From Cordylochernes scorpioides (lineage: Eukaryota > Arthropoda > Arachnida > Pseudoscorpiones > Chernetidae): a DNA stretch of 64,000 bases. Location: positions 71,833,085-71,897,084 of the forward strand of contig CP092877.1 of assembly GCA_030710605.1 (NCBI GenBank), read 5' to 3'. This document shows positions 55,701-64,000 of the stretch, one piece after another (the stretch's first letter is position 1; every line of letters starts with the position of its first letter). A model generated the notes under the pieces. That model saw only the letters and a program-made list of their open reading frames with translations, was not told the origin of the DNA and did not search any database. Made by a program: the position numbers and the translations under genes.

Positions 55701-57512
55701 AGGTCTTCAGGGGCAGAGGTGCTGCCATTTGTTTCTGAGAAGGGCACCCCCACCTGTGGAAGTTCTTTAGAGTCTGATGTCACCACCACCTCACTGCTTG
55801 TTTCCCGGCTGGGCTCCTCCTCCCTGCTAGGTGCTGTGTTCTCTCCTGGGAGCTGACACTTCCCTGCCTGCTGCACGGACCTACTAAGGGTGTTATTAAT
55901 GGTAGTCCTAAAGGTTCTGGACTTCTTCTGTATCAAGGATAAGGGTTGCTTCAGCATATCTTGGTTTTCAGAAGGTCCATCTTTCCTTGGCCACAACTCT
56001 TCCTTCCTGGGGCTGACTACCACAGCGGCATTTGGCCCCCTCAAGGAGATGTGGAGGGGGGGGCACTCTGAGTTCTGGCGGGGGAGGCTTGGACCTTTTG
56101 GCAGGGTTGGATCCTCCAGACATCTCTGCAGGCTTATTGCTTGAAGAAATCCCTCTCTTTGTCGCCTCCCCTCCTCCCTCTTTTGATTCTTTTACTGACT
56201 TAGAATCCAGCTTCAACCTAAGCTTAAGCTTCTCCCCTGAGCTGGAGTCTTTCAGGCCCCCCTTGGCTAAGACATCATTCAACCTAGAACCATCCCAGAT
56301 GGCAGTAGAGTTTGATTTGAAGGAGGGGAAGGATGCACTAGATGGGGAGGGCTGGTTGTTGTGGATGTCGAAGGAGAAGGGGTCATCATCCTCATCACTG
56401 GACATGGCATCCAGTTGGCTCGTGAAGGGACTGACCAGCTGCTTGGCCTTTGTTAGAGAATCCTTGCGGGACCCTAGTGTGGAGGAGTTTCCTGCCTTCG
56501 ACTTCGAAGACCCTGCCTGCTGGTTAGGAACCTGGGATCCCGCAGCTTCAGGACTCAAGGCTTCATCCTTGGTTTTCTTGGTCTTCCGCCTCCTTTTCAC
56601 AGGGTTGTTGGAGTTTGGGGGAGGCATCATTTTGTTGGGATGGGCGGAGTCACTGCTCTGGAGGAGGTTGACCAGTAGGGGACTCGTAAGCGACACCCCC
56701 CTTACCCGAAGAGCCACCGGACGTTGTGACAAAGAGGCTGCTTGATGAATGAATGTTGTTGAAAATAGCTGATGGAGAACGAGTGCCTGGTGATGATGCT
56801 TTCTGTACAATGGGCACTGTGGATGTGGTGGGTTGAGCATTACTTAAGATGGGAGAGGTTGTCGAGGATGGTGTCCGTGAGGGGGAGGAGTTACTGGGGA
56901 AGGGGAGCCGGGATGGGCTGCCATGCTTGGTGGCAGCGTGGGTCATGCTGGCGAAGGGAAAAGGGCTAAAACTGGTGGAAGGCTGGTGCCTGGAGGTTGT
57001 TTCTGAGGAGAAGGGGAGGGGCTCTGTGGTGGATGGGGCCACCACATTGGGGGAGCAGAACTCCGCCTGCTCGGGCTTTGCCAGGTGACCAGATCCTTTA
57101 GCTCCTCCAAACAAAGAATTGGCGGTGGTGGCAGAAGCAGAGCCTGAGGAGGTGGAAAGCTGGGAGTTGCGGCGGGGGGCAGCAGGGACTCCATTCTTAA
57201 CCCCTTCCACCACCTTGTGGGGATCTGGCCTGAAGAGGCTGTCCTGGGTCTCATTGTACCTTCCAGCAAGAGTGAGGGTGATGATCTGCACAGCCACCAT
57301 AGAGAGGTCAGTATGATTGGCGAGGGGCGGCCCACCACATACTCCTACCTGATCACCCTCAACCTGCACCGACAAGATCCCCAGATCCCTCAAGGCATGG
57401 TCCCCCTGCTCTGCTAGTTGCCTCAACCTCTGCGCTGCTTCCCGCGGGATATTAAAGGTAATGCGGACACTATTCCAGGGTTCAACTTTGGTTACATTGA
57501 AGGGTCTAGTTC
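44125..57512 (-). CDS. NCOA6: NCOA6-type nuclear receptor coactivator, six exons, 5' end missing
   Basis: Exons (right to left): 54874-57512, 53671-54453, 48834-48899, 45565-46111 (or 46129), 44849-45269, 44125-44186. All junctions are phase 1. Allowing for four single-base insertions the joined length is an exact number of codons, about 1500 residues to the stop TAG at 44125-44127. The first exon here carries VEPWNSVRITFNIPREAA and LRDLGILSVQVEG, nearly identical to vertebrate NCOA6, and SLTSPLLVNLLQ, its nuclear-receptor box (LxxLL). NCOA6 (ASC-2/TRBP) is a subunit of the KMT2C/D (in flies Trr) H3K4 methyltransferase complex and binds nuclear receptors. N-terminal exons before VEPWNS were not found in the remaining 6.5 kb. 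Introns contain Tigger, SINEs, a U4 fragment and MITEs. Confidence 0.88.
44580..44615 (-). mobile_element. LINE 3' tail fragment
   Basis: TTGTTGTTTCTTATCCCCTT and GTGTAAAGAACTCAT, in the last NCOA6-type intron. Confidence 0.6.
44849..45269 (-). CDS. NCOA6: NCOA6-type exon
   Basis: EDSFSEDDLTLSELVEASRS, KLSMKEFVQTLLKDEPLL, then after a frame change NTPEHKRVVTPTADKTSPPQ, TPSRNKKAKDPDPWPCKEEI, SDLSALTKRKLRGTGLI. Acceptor TTGCCCAG, donor CATAG|GTGAGT. Length 421 fits phase 1 to phase 1 with one extra base; the C5 run at 45128-45132 is a possible site. Acidic-hydrophobic start and Lys-rich end; no domain known to me. Confidence 0.78.
45565..46111 (-). CDS. NCOA6: NCOA6-type exon
   Basis: SKGVMVLPCTSLRGPGGNPV, KLFLASNSQSSQAGGLISPT, RSIKVVALAQSSGLLNTSRR, VLVKVAAPP; after a one-base shift in the G9 run at 45851-45859, PIRPQPDLVYSKPSKRKCSE, NAAELIKACMGVEESAKKAP, HNNNNEAKVKKEEVSNNCD. 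Donor GATG|GTAAGT is strong. The acceptor is ambiguous: GTGTAG before 46111 or GGTAG before 46129, both in phase 1. Confidence 0.82.
46603..46795. repeat. Head-to-head pair of family P repeats with long A/T runs
   Basis: ATTTTAGAGGCGTAATATTC, T run, TTTCTACTGTCCTTACTGCG, then ATCGCAGTAAGGACAGTAGA, a 36-45 base A run, GAATATTACGCCTCTAAAAT. Only the right copy continues into ATAACAGATGGCGCTCTAGT. Arms are near identical. Confidence 0.85.
47040..48078 (+). pseudogene. Tigger transposase, N-terminally truncated DDE_1 domain
   Basis: Open for about 340 residues: KNASGDLKVKPLLVYHSENP, RALLVMDNAPAHPPSLKD (second catalytic Asp), FLPPNTTPLLQPMDQQVISN (third Asp), KAWNGVSQRTLVSAWTKLWP, C-terminal acidic stretch and QQSLDQFFDKI. 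Typical Tigger/jerky order. The HTH domains and the first catalytic Asp (VDETGL...) are missing upstream, replaced by repeat sequence. The remaining reading has no stop or frameshift over 1 kb, so the loss is recent. Confidence 0.9.
48834..48899 (-). CDS. NCOA6: NCOA6-type micro-exon (66 bp)
   Basis: TCVAALPESSGVSTALQVEP. Acceptor CTATACAG, donor CTGGAG|GTGAGT; phase 1 both sides and an exact multiple of three. Its assignment to this gene rests on splice sites, phase and strand. Confidence 0.65.
48960..49940. other. Intron sequence, mostly unassigned
   Basis: AT-rich; a foldback-family fragment at 49445-49510 (CAAGGTAATAAGACCAAATC ... ATAATCCAAATTGTACTTAA). No exon seen. Confidence 0.4.
50162..50550 (+). 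mobile_element. Retroposon family 2, full copy carrying a U4 RNA insertion
   Basis: ACTCCGCCCTTGCCGGTCCC to GTGGAGATAAGAAAGAAGAA. Interrupted at 50301-50375 by snRNA sequence flanked by the duplicated CATACAGGAT. Confidence 0.85.
50301..50376 (-). ncRNA. U4: U4 snRNA 5' fragment, retroposed pseudogene
   Basis: Minus strand reads GCTTTGCGCAGAGGCGATAT, CGTAGCCAGTGAGGAACTTC, CGAGGCGCGATTATTGCTAG, TTGAAAACTTTTTACT: the first about 75 nt of U4 (stem II, 5' stem-loop and stem I region). The rest of U4 (3' stem-loops, Sm site) is absent. A 10-bp direct repeat CATACAGGAT (50291-50300 and 50376-50385) flanks it, so it is a 3'-truncated insertion. Confidence 0.92.
50820..51126 (+). mobile_element. Retroposon family 2, full copy
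   Basis: ACTCCGCCTTTGCCGGTCCC to GTGGAGATAAGAAAGAAGAA, without the U4 insertion; an 'empty' paralogue for comparison with 50162-50550. Confidence 0.85.
51130..51640. other. Unassigned intron sequence
   Basis: A TCTCTC/TATATA microsatellite near 51138-51166; 51325-51420 looks like a very decayed SINE body. No coding signal. Confidence 0.4.
51652..51962 (-). mobile_element. tRNA-derived SINE, full copy 6
   Basis: GCTTATCCCTAGTACACGTG to CCAGCCTTCCACCGACCCCC. Confidence 0.85.
52130..52300. repeat. MITE half (to 52240) and LINE 3' tail (from 52248)
   Basis: GAGAGGTGTCTTCTTACTGG to CATAGAGGTTCTACAGT, then TGTTGTTGTTTCTTATCCCC and ATATAAATTCCATGGGA (minus-strand tail). Confidence 0.65.
52301..53524. 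other. Intron sequence, no feature recognised
   Basis: AT-rich. ACATTTCAGTGACTTTTCTG near 52338 and CCTTTGAAAAGGGCAACAGT near 52928 may be further hairpin-GAAA type repeat ends. Confidence 0.35.
53525..53620. repeat. pogo-like MITE fragment
   Basis: GAAAACCTCGCTATAGCAAA, TTTTGGTTCACTATATTGCA; ends 50 bp from an NCOA6-type donor site. Confidence 0.55.
53671..54453 (-). CDS. NCOA6: NCOA6-type exon
   Basis: ETPESTSSQEAG, LLEESFPCHTLETPPDSGGP, PNPPTFPNKIELPTPPNSLP, KEEELYIPAFPNSSSPFSLL, IPSEIQEKTNQILSCLTLAP, then a Pro/Ser/Glu-rich end GGQGTSHG. 783 bp, phase 1 both sides, no frameshift. Acceptor GTGTGCAG, donor CCATG|GTGAGC. Low-complexity, disordered-looking, as usual for this coactivator. 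Confidence 0.82.
54454..54873 (-). other. GC-AG intron containing a MITE
   Basis: 420-bp intron with donor GGAG|GCAAGT, the strong consensus used by GC-AG introns, and acceptor GTGTGCAG. A pogo-like MITE (54672-54828, ACAGTATAACTTGTTTAATT to ACAATTAGGACTGT) fills a third of it. Confidence 0.75.
54874..57512 (-). CDS. NCOA6: NCOA6-type large exon: conserved N-terminal domain and LxxLL box
   Basis: Begins GTRPFNVTKVEPWNSVRITF, NIPREAAQRLRQLAEQGDHA, LRDLGILSVQVEGDQVGVCG, then a Ser/Thr/Pro-rich stretch; SLTSPLLVNLLQSSDSAHPN (nuclear-receptor box LVNLL); KRRRKTKKTKDEA (basic); DAMSSDEDDDPFSFDIHNNQ; EKLKLRLKLDSKS; SLRGPNAAVVVSPRKEELWP; and an acidic Glu/Val/Ser-rich half ending DTSTLMFRSLIAPPTGG. 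Two frameshifts, each cured by removing one base: the C6 run 56696-56701 and the G8 run 56056-56063. Length 2639 then fits phase 1 to phase 1 exactly. Acceptor TGTGTTGCAG. Confidence 0.93.
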
Positions 57513-57539
57513 CTGCAACACACACCACCAATTCAATTA

Positions 57540-59140
57540 TGTGGGAGAGAGAACAGAAATTTATAGGCTATAACAAATAGACACCTATTAAAATATATTC
57601 CACTGAGTTTTCTATTTAAGACTAAGATTTCCTAGTACAAAATACAGTTCTGGTATGAGGACTTGTAAATAAGACCAATTCACATCTAATCCAACCCTCT
57701 GACTTGGCCTAAAATCAAGAACTCAACATAACCTAGAGAATAATACAAAGCACACAGTGCTGAAAGTTATGGTTTAGCCCCCCATGTGTTGCCCACAGAT
57801 TACTTCATCAGATAAGCTACTTCCCTTCAACACAAATTCTCTTTAAATTTGGAGGATTCCTTGACAGGAAGGGTGCAGTCAAAAATTACTAGGTTATTAA
57901 CTAAAGCTAGAAGGAGGGGGTCCCTACCACCATAGTAAGTCTCTGACCATATAAGTTGTTGTTTCTTATCCCCTTGTGTAAAGATTACACTAATTCCATG
58001 ATGATCTCATGGAATGGGGTGTAGCTTTTATTGATCATGGCACCATGATCCAGGCACACTTTGGTGAAAGTCTGACTTTGCCTGTATTTTGAGGCCGTTC
58101 CTAAAATGGAAGCAGATGCCTTTGCTGCAGACTCAAACAATATATAACAGTGTTAAGTGAGGACCTGACCAAGTTTCTGTTAGACATTTCCAACCTCTAT
58201 TGTAGGTTCATACAGTCTCAACTTCTTCCAGTCAACATCCCTAGTTTCACAATTTCCAGCTGAATTAAAAGTTGAATTGTAGTTTTTTTAAGATGACTTT
58301 TGATTCATTGCAACATTCACTGCTAATGGACATTTTTCTATTGTGTTTCTGTTGTCAACACTTAAGGGAGATGTCAAAGTTTATGTTAAATTATAGACAC
58401 AGTTAAAGTAAATAGACTTGATTGGGATAAAAAAAAAAAAAGGTTGAATAATAAAGTGATGAATTAGTCGGTTGAATTAAGGGAAATGGTTAGGATTTGC
58501 CAAAATGGTTGAAAGGTTATACTGTAAAAATAGTTGTACTGTCTTAATAGTTTATAAAACGTTTTAGTGACTTTTTTTACAGCCAGCCCTGAACAACTTC
58601 TTTAAGGAAATGAGGGAAGAGATGGTGAAAATAGTTCCTGTCTGAAGAACTAATGTTTTAACTGAGAAGCTAAACTCCATTTATACTCATGCACAAAACT
58701 TAAGAAAGTGGAAAGTCTTTGATATCGCTGGTAGTCATTTTTTCGAAGGAGACTAAGGCAATTTTGTTCACACTTTGTTATCTTGTGCGTCTTCAATACA
58801 CTATGTATCAACATCTTTCATAGTTATTGTCTGAATCCCGATATACATGCTAAAAGGTACAACTTCCTCAAGTTTTGTCTATGAGTGTAAATCAAGGGCA
58901 GAGGGGAGGGATAGCCTTGATTGGCAACTCATGTAAAAGAGACAACTTTGTTCACAAACCTGTATTAGGTTCTAGGGACCACTATACAGTATCTGTCCCA
59001 TCACTACATGATGTAGTGTGTGGTATAACATTACTTTGAGAGTCCACCTCACAACATTCACAATACTATGTGGGACACATGCTAACAATATTGATAATCA
59101 CACCATTTTCAGCAGCAACTCCAAAACAATATTCCTTTTC
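57540..59140. other. Intron or upstream sequence, repeats only
   Basis: 57957-58012: minus-strand LINE 3' tail (TTGTTGTTTCTTATCCCCTT). 58390-58545: MITE with ACAGTTAAAGTAAATAGACT and GGTTGAAAGGTTATACTGT ends. 58682-58890: Tc1-like MITE (TACTCATGCACAAAACTTAA to GTTTTGTCTATGAGTGTA). I looked on the minus strand for the upstream NCOA6 exon and saw none. Confidence 0.55.
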
Positions 59141-59144
59141 GATA

Positions 59145-59270
59145 AGGCACAATTTGGATTATAGATTATAAACACAAGGTAATAAGACCAAATCCAAATA
59201 AATAGTTTGTGACGTTTCGGTAACAGCATTGTTACCATCTTCAGACAAAAGTGCTGAATGAGAAAAAAAT
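59145..59270. repeat. Foldback-family arm
   Basis: AAGGCACAATTTGGATTATA, ACACAAGGTAATAAGACCAA, GACGTTTCGGTAACAGCATT, CATCTTCAGACAAAAGTGCT. Confidence 0.7.
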
Positions 59271-59329
59271 ATCACAGCATGTTTACTCCTTTCCTCTTTT
59301 TCCTTTTTTTTTTTATGTAAAACAAAGAC

Positions 59330-59390
59330 AGGAAATTGTTTTATTTTAAAAAGAATATTACGCCTCTAAAATAGTTTTATAATTAAAGAC
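59330..59390 (-). repeat. Family P fragment
   Basis: AATTGTTTTATTTTAAAAAG, AATATTACGCCTCTAAAATA. Confidence 0.6.
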
Positions 59391-59627
59391 AGGTCTATTA
59401 TAGTTTAAAACTTTCCTAACAGGAATTGCGCACCTCATGACTTCTACCTATATTTACCTTGGAGGACAAGTATGCTTATTTTTAGTCAAAATGGCTCGCT
59501 CTCTCCGCAGAAATCCACATAAGGCTGGCACCACTCTCTCTCTAACCAATCTTTTCTACGCCATAGAACATATCAAAATTTGGTCTCTGCAGGCTTCCAA
59601 TATGTTCCAGGGGAGAAACTGCAATAT

Positions 59628-59736
59628 ACAGTAGAACTACCTCTCTGTAAAGGACATTAGTTAAGTATTGAAAATGGCAATTTTGACGAAAACTGTCTTT
59701 TGTAAAGAGGTGGCCTCTCATGGAGGTTCTACTGTA
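59628..59736. repeat. MITE, GAGGTTCTACTG family, short copy
   Basis: ACAGTAGAACTACCTCTCTG to CATGGAGGTTCTACTGT; about 80 bp of the centre is missing. Confidence 0.75.
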
Positions 59737-59744
59737 TAATATAA

Positions 59745-59935
59745 GAAAATAAGACCTAATCCAAATAATTTAGTGTGTGTGATGTTTCGGCAACAACATT
59801 GTCACCATCATCAGACATTATTCTTTTGTCTATTGATGGTGACAATGCTGTTGCCGAAAAATCACACACTAATAAATTATTAGGTCTTATTTTCTTGTAT
59901 TATAATCTATAATCCAAATTGTGATTTATCAGTGT
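59745..59935. repeat. Foldback element with hammerhead-like core
   Basis: AAATAAGACCTAATCCAAAT, GATGTTTCGGCAACAACATT; inverted TTGTCTATTGATGGTGACAA, GCTGTTGCCGAAAAATCACA. Confidence 0.75.
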
Positions 59936-60112
59936 TCTACTGTATATATTTTTTTTTGATGGGAGTTATCTTTCTTCAGTCTTATTCTTTTCAATCCAAG
60001 TATGAAGTGACATGATGATGGCACTATAAGTAGCAATGCTGAAATGTCACCTAAAGACATCTTACTCTACTAAAAATTTACAAATTTTTGGCATTTATAT
60101 TTCTTATGATAT

Positions 60113-60260
60113 ACAGTAGAAACTCCCTGTAAAGGACAACACCTAATTGTAGAGCCAAAGTGTCCTCTTACTGGAGAGTTTCTAAATAGTAAAAATGAAA
60201 ATTTTACAAATGAAAACTGTCCTTTATAGAGAGGTGTCCTCTCGTGGAGGTTCTACTGTA
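60113..60260. repeat. MITE, GAGGTTCTACTG family
   Basis: ACAGTAGAAACTCCCTGTAA to TCGTGGAGGTTCTACTGT. Confidence 0.8.
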
Positions 60261-60619
60261 TCATCAAAAATTGTAATTTTATAGTTGTAATACACATTGC
60301 TATAATACTTATTTGGTATTGTTAGCTTGTGATATAATGGCATGCAAGAAAGTGTGCCCCTTTATTAATTGGAAAAAAGGGGAAGGCACAAAACTCCCGA
60401 TAAAAGATTGCACAAATACTGTGTGGTCACAATTTAGTCAGTTTGTAAACCATTGTATTTAAATGTGACATGAGGCAACTTTACTATTTTCCAAATACAA
60501 ATAATTTTCATTGATCTTGTAAGTTGTGGCATTTTGTGCCAATTTGAGCTGCTAAACAATGGCACAACCACTCACAATTCTTTTAAGATTCGCTATACTA
60601 CAGTGAAAACTATGGTATG

Positions 60620-60850
60620 TGCAGTCAAATCTCTTTAATTCAACAACACCCCAAGAGATTATGTTGAATTGAATTATTTATTGAATTTTTTTTTATTCTT
60701 TTGTCTGATGATGGTGACAATGTTGTTGCCAAAATGTCACACACTAATAAATTATTTGGATTAGGTCTTATTTTCTTTTATTATAATCTATAATCCAAAT
60801 TGTGCTTTAACGCTTTATCATATACTCAGTTTAATTAAAGTTGGTTGGAT
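60620..60850. repeat. MITE interrupted by a foldback arm
   Basis: GCAGTCAAATCTCTTTAATT and TTTAATTAAAGTTGGTTGGA frame 60690-60815, TTTTGTCTGATGATGGTGAC to ATAATCCAAATTGTGCTTTA. Confidence 0.55.
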
Positions 60851-61084
60851 AGCTTTAAATTGTTGGTAGACTGATATCAGTTAAGTAAATAAGAAAAATA
60901 AATGTACTGAGAAGTAGAAGAATAAACAAAAGGTATAATTTTCCTAGATCTTTAAAATAATATTTGAACATTACCATTTTTTTTTTTCAAGTTTTAAAAA
61001 CAGTACAGATATGTTTCTTTATTTGTGGATTTGATCTTTTCATCTTGTCATTCTCATTTATATAATCCATGTTGTACCACTCAT

Positions 61085-61245
61085 CACACCTAAAATGAGA
61101 GGACATCTCTCTACAAAGGACAGTTTTCATTAGCAAAATTACTATTTTTACAATTTAGTAACTCTCCAGTAAGAGGACATCTCTCCCTAAAGGACACTTT
61201 GGCTCTGCAATTAGGTGTCCTTTACAGGGAGTTAGTTCTACTGTA
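61085..61245. repeat. MITE, GAGGTTCTACTG family
   Basis: CTAAAATGAGAGGACATCTC to AGGGAGTTAGTTCTACTGT. Confidence 0.75.
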
Positions 61246-61249
61246 TATA

Positions 61250-61960
61250 TTTATTTGGTATTTAACCTTATAGGAACATTGAAACAAAGTGGTTTCAATC
61301 GCTCTCTCTCTCTTCCTGCTACAAGAGCCATGCTACAAGTTCATAAGACCCAAATGACTCTATGTGACAGTGGGAGCAGCATGGATTCAGACAGTAGGAG
61401 CCATAGAAGGAGGAATCCTATTACAATGTGAGAGAGAGAGACATTGAGAAAGGTTCACATTGAAAACTGCCAATTGCTGGGAGAGAATTGGGGATAGAGA
61501 GGCATGTGACCAATTGGCATAGAGAACTTCCAGACCAACTAGTCTGTGCTGGTCATCTACTTCCCCCAAAAGGATGTGTGAATATACAATACATTATTTA
61601 ACAAATAACATCACTTCTATAAAAAAAAATTAAAAAGTAAAAAAGTGGGGGCAAAATTTTGGTAAATTTTTTGGATGAACTGGGGTAAAATTGCTGGGGA
61701 TTTCACCATCGATGAACATCTTCCATTCAGAAATTTTTAAAATATAACTTATACATTTTTAAAAAATATCAGAGAGTAAACTTCCATTAATTAAGATTCA
61801 CTACAAAATCAAGTCCTAATTATGAAGACACAAACAAAAGCAGTAAGTTAGTGGTTATTCTACAGCATGTCACTTGGGGGATGACAAAGGTTGTGCTAGG
61901 TGACCATAGAGAACAGGTTTCCACTTTATGTAGGTTTTACACTATATTCTCTGATAATTA
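61250..61960. other. Unassigned sequence, more single-copy in look
   Basis: 61270-61570 has mixed composition with GAGAGAGA runs and short open frames on the minus strand, but no protein family recognised and no match to the expected upstream NCOA6 exon. Confidence 0.35.
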
Positions 61961-61964
61961 TAAC

Positions 61965-62345
61965 CAACTAGACGAATGACCCGGCAACCCCCAGGGTTTA
62001 CCCGATAAATGTTTTATTCAAACACTATTCGTTACAATTATAAATTGGCGCCGTGGATGTCACTCTTGTGAAACATCCCGCTCCAAACTTTACATGTACA
62101 TTAGGTCAGCTGATATTACCTCCCATCTTCACTGCTAGAGGTGCTGCTCGCGAGCTAAGTAGAATAATTTGAATATATAGTTTTAATAATTGATTTATAT
62201 ATTTTTTAAAATAGCCTATCGTCTTCCCGTATTTTTTACCTATGTATGGAAATTTTGGTTTGAATTAGTGAACTACTGCGAATTTGTATACCGGACATAC
62301 AAACAAACAAACATACAAACATTCATTTTTATATATATAGATATG
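61965..62345 (+). mobile_element. RTE-like retroposon 3' end
   Basis: CTAGACGAATGACCCGGCAA, ACTATTCGTTACAATTATAA, TTGGCGCCGTGGATGTCACT, ... GACATACAAACAAACAAACA, TATATATATAGAT. The tail of CAAA repeats followed by TATATATAGAT is typical for RTE-clade LINE 3' ends in arthropods and other invertebrates. Confidence 0.65.
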
Positions 62346-62405
62346 CCGAAACCGCTGTAAGGGTTCACCACTGATGAGCCATACCCTCCCTCTTTCAATT
62401 TTTAA
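62342..62405 (-). repeat. Family P fragment
   Basis: GAAACCGCTGTAAGGGTTCA, CCACTGATGAGCCATACCCT, CCCTCTTTCAATTTTTAAT. Confidence 0.6.
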
Positions 62406-62900
62406 TCATCACAGGATAAGGGGTGTAGAAATAATCTTGATTATATATATTTTGAAAGTAAACTAGCATTAAAAAATAAGAAGTTTATAATTTTCATCAA
62501 TAGATGGTGCTAGGTAATGATGCTATTTCAATTAGAACTTACTTTTTGTCACAACAAGTGAATCTCACAATTAAGTCTGTGATTTGAGATTAAAAAATAA
62601 GTTTCCAATTTTGTATAAACATAAATTCCATCCAGATGTGAGAGGGGGCTACACCACAGATGTGAACAGAAGTAGGACAACTCCAGCATTATTATTGCAG
62701 AGTTTTACCCAAGATTGGAGGAGAGCTGAGTTCTGCCAGGCAGGTGGGGCCGGCCATCAGACATGGTGGTTAGCTATAAGTAGACCAACATTCCCCAATC
62801 ATCAAAAGAGTGTGATGAAGCCAGGCCTATAAAAAGCCACAAGCTCAATGACGCTACTGGGGTGATTGGCAAAATTATATGCTGCCATTAAAACTAAGCA
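62406..62900. other. No feature recognised
   Basis: Mixed composition; a short plus-strand open frame at 62584-62832 without recognisable family. Confidence 0.35.
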
Positions 62901-62904
62901 GTTT

Positions 62905-63218
62905 TTTTTTTTTTTTTGCTTATCCCTAGTACACGTGGTACAGGCCATGATAATCATGGTGGGTAGAAGGCGACTGCTTTTACTCTATGTGCACCAAATG
63001 TCTACACATGTGAAAGCAGTTTGACTTTGCACTTACAAATGTGCCAGAGCACCGTTTGGTTACTTTCACTCGCTGGTGGGGTTGGACTTTTGCAAGAATC
63101 AGGGGCTATGGAGCATTTTTTTTTTTAATCAGAAAAAAGTGCCCAATGTGGGAATCGAACCCGGGTCATAGCAGTCGTAAACCAATGGTTTAGACCCATT
63201 CTTCCACCAACCCCCTAA
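62905..63218 (-). mobile_element. tRNA-derived SINE, full copy 7
   Basis: GCTTATCCCTAGTACACGTG to ATTCTTCCACCAACCCCC, B box diverged (GGGTTCGATTCCCAC on the minus strand). Confidence 0.85.
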
Positions 63219-64000
63219 GCAGTAACAACCAACAGTTGCATCTAAATCCAGGTTGAAGTCCGTAGCCAAGGAGTGTGTTCTCCATGCTAGGAGCAACCTT
63301 AGTCGACAGTAGGTGTCTCAGATTCTTTTTAACAGAGAGAAGACACAGGGACAGCAGTCATGGTGTCCTCATAGTCTTCATGAAAGTTTTTAGGCGCTGG
63401 GGACAAGAAAGAAGATATCTAATATATATAGAGAGGCAAGAAGCAGGGGAGAGCCAATGAATAAAAGGGACACCATATATAAGAAGAAGGGAGCAATCGC
63501 TCAAGATATTTTCATTTTTGTCTTTTTTCTTATGAATACGGATACACTTTTTTTAATTGTCCTTAACCATATAGGATTGGATCCCAGCCCATGTTATAAA
63601 TCAACTCCTCCACCCCCACATATAAAGCGATTACGAGCTATTGACTGAAGCAGTGCTGTATGGAAGGCGGCCCAAGTACAGAGATGAATGGATGCCAAAC
63701 CAGAGATGAGGCTGCCAAGGGACTTTAACCAACCAGGTTAGAAAGATGGTAGCACTGCTGCTACCTACCAAAGAGTCCGGCAGAATTTTACACCATTCCA
63801 ATTTGGTCCTCTACGTTATTAACTCCTGCCAGACTTGCAGGTGACACCACCGCAATGGTAGACAGACCCCACCCAATACACTACCAAGGCCTACAGTGAA
63901 ACCTCCCATCTGATGAGCAACCACCTCCTGGAAAAATCACCCCTCCCTAAGCAACCACGGTTGTAAAAGTAAAAATGACTTGGGTGACTTGACATAACCC
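63219..64000. other. Unassigned sequence to window end
   Basis: GTATGGAAGGCGGCCCAAGT to CACCACCGCAATGGTAGACA resembles old LINE 3' sequence. 63893 onwards starts another MITE-like unit (ACAGTGAAACCTCCCATC) that runs off the window. Confidence 0.35.

Noticed and set aside
54870..55856. 328-residue plus-strand open frame
   Set aside because: Antisense shadow of the NCOA6-type exon; the minus strand has conserved motifs and splice sites.
56032..56745. 237-residue plus-strand open frame
   Set aside because: Antisense of the NCOA6-type exon; Ser/Leu-rich reading is a complement of Glu/Lys/Pro codons.
56650..56840. Intron instead of frameshift in the NCOA6-type exon (GGGTAAGG looks like a donor)
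   Set aside because: Coding resumes at once with the conserved SLTSPLLVNLLQ; the only near acceptor would give an intron of a few bases, whereas one extra base in the run explains everything.
61387..61569. Upstream NCOA6 exon candidate
   Set aside because: Minus-strand open frame here has none of the residues expected before VEPWNS in NCOA6 and no fitting phase-1 donor.

Overview
This window is from an AT-rich invertebrate animal nuclear genome. It has spliced genes with GT-AG introns, metazoan-only gene families (a complement C3-type thioester protein, an NCOA6-type coactivator, an MTBP-like replication factor), copies of U4 and U6 spliceosomal RNA, and a very dense mix of transposons. It is a draft assembly: 100 N bases sit at 23202-23301. 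The sequence alone does not fix the phylum.

Layout. 1-7.4 kb is transposon-rich: a pogo/Tigger relic, a dead mariner, a minisatellite, SINE and LINE ends. 7.4-23.0 kb holds a minus-strand complement C3/TEP-type gene whose exons can be followed leftwards from an early MG domain through the MG domains, a furin site, the anaphylatoxin domain and the thioester domain. Its first exons and its last exons (rest of the thioester domain, CUB, C345C) were not found. 23.3-27.1 kb contains a GC-rich LINE ORF1 (CCHC knuckles) and a broken Jockey-like reverse transcriptase. 27.9-29.8 kb is a single uninterrupted 638-residue ORF on the plus strand that resembles MTBP. 30-42.7 kb is almost solid repeats: inverted 'foldback' units with a hammerhead-like core, tRNA-derived SINEs, a second mariner, an RTE-like LINE and MITEs. 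42.9-57.5 kb is the minus-strand NCOA6-type gene: six exons, every junction in phase 1, one GC-AG intron, and a Tigger transposon in an intron. 57.5-64 kb is repeat-rich sequence upstream of the first NCOA6 exon seen; the true 5' exons were not found.

The C3-type and NCOA6 genes keep splice sites, phases and protein motifs but carry about a dozen single-base frameshifts, nearly all in or next to short homopolymers. This points to uncorrected indels in the assembly more than to pseudogenes. Other notable items are a truncated U4 RNA insertion with a 10-bp target duplication inside a retroposon, a U6 RNA copy with an 18-bp duplication, three near-perfect palindromes, and the recurring CTGANGA-hairpin-GAAA motif in several repeat families, which suggests hammerhead-ribozyme-bearing Penelope-like elements.

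The three host genes belong to separate processes: innate immunity (C3), enhancer chromatin and nuclear-receptor coactivation (NCOA6), and replication origin firing (MTBP). Nothing in the sequence suggests co-regulation.
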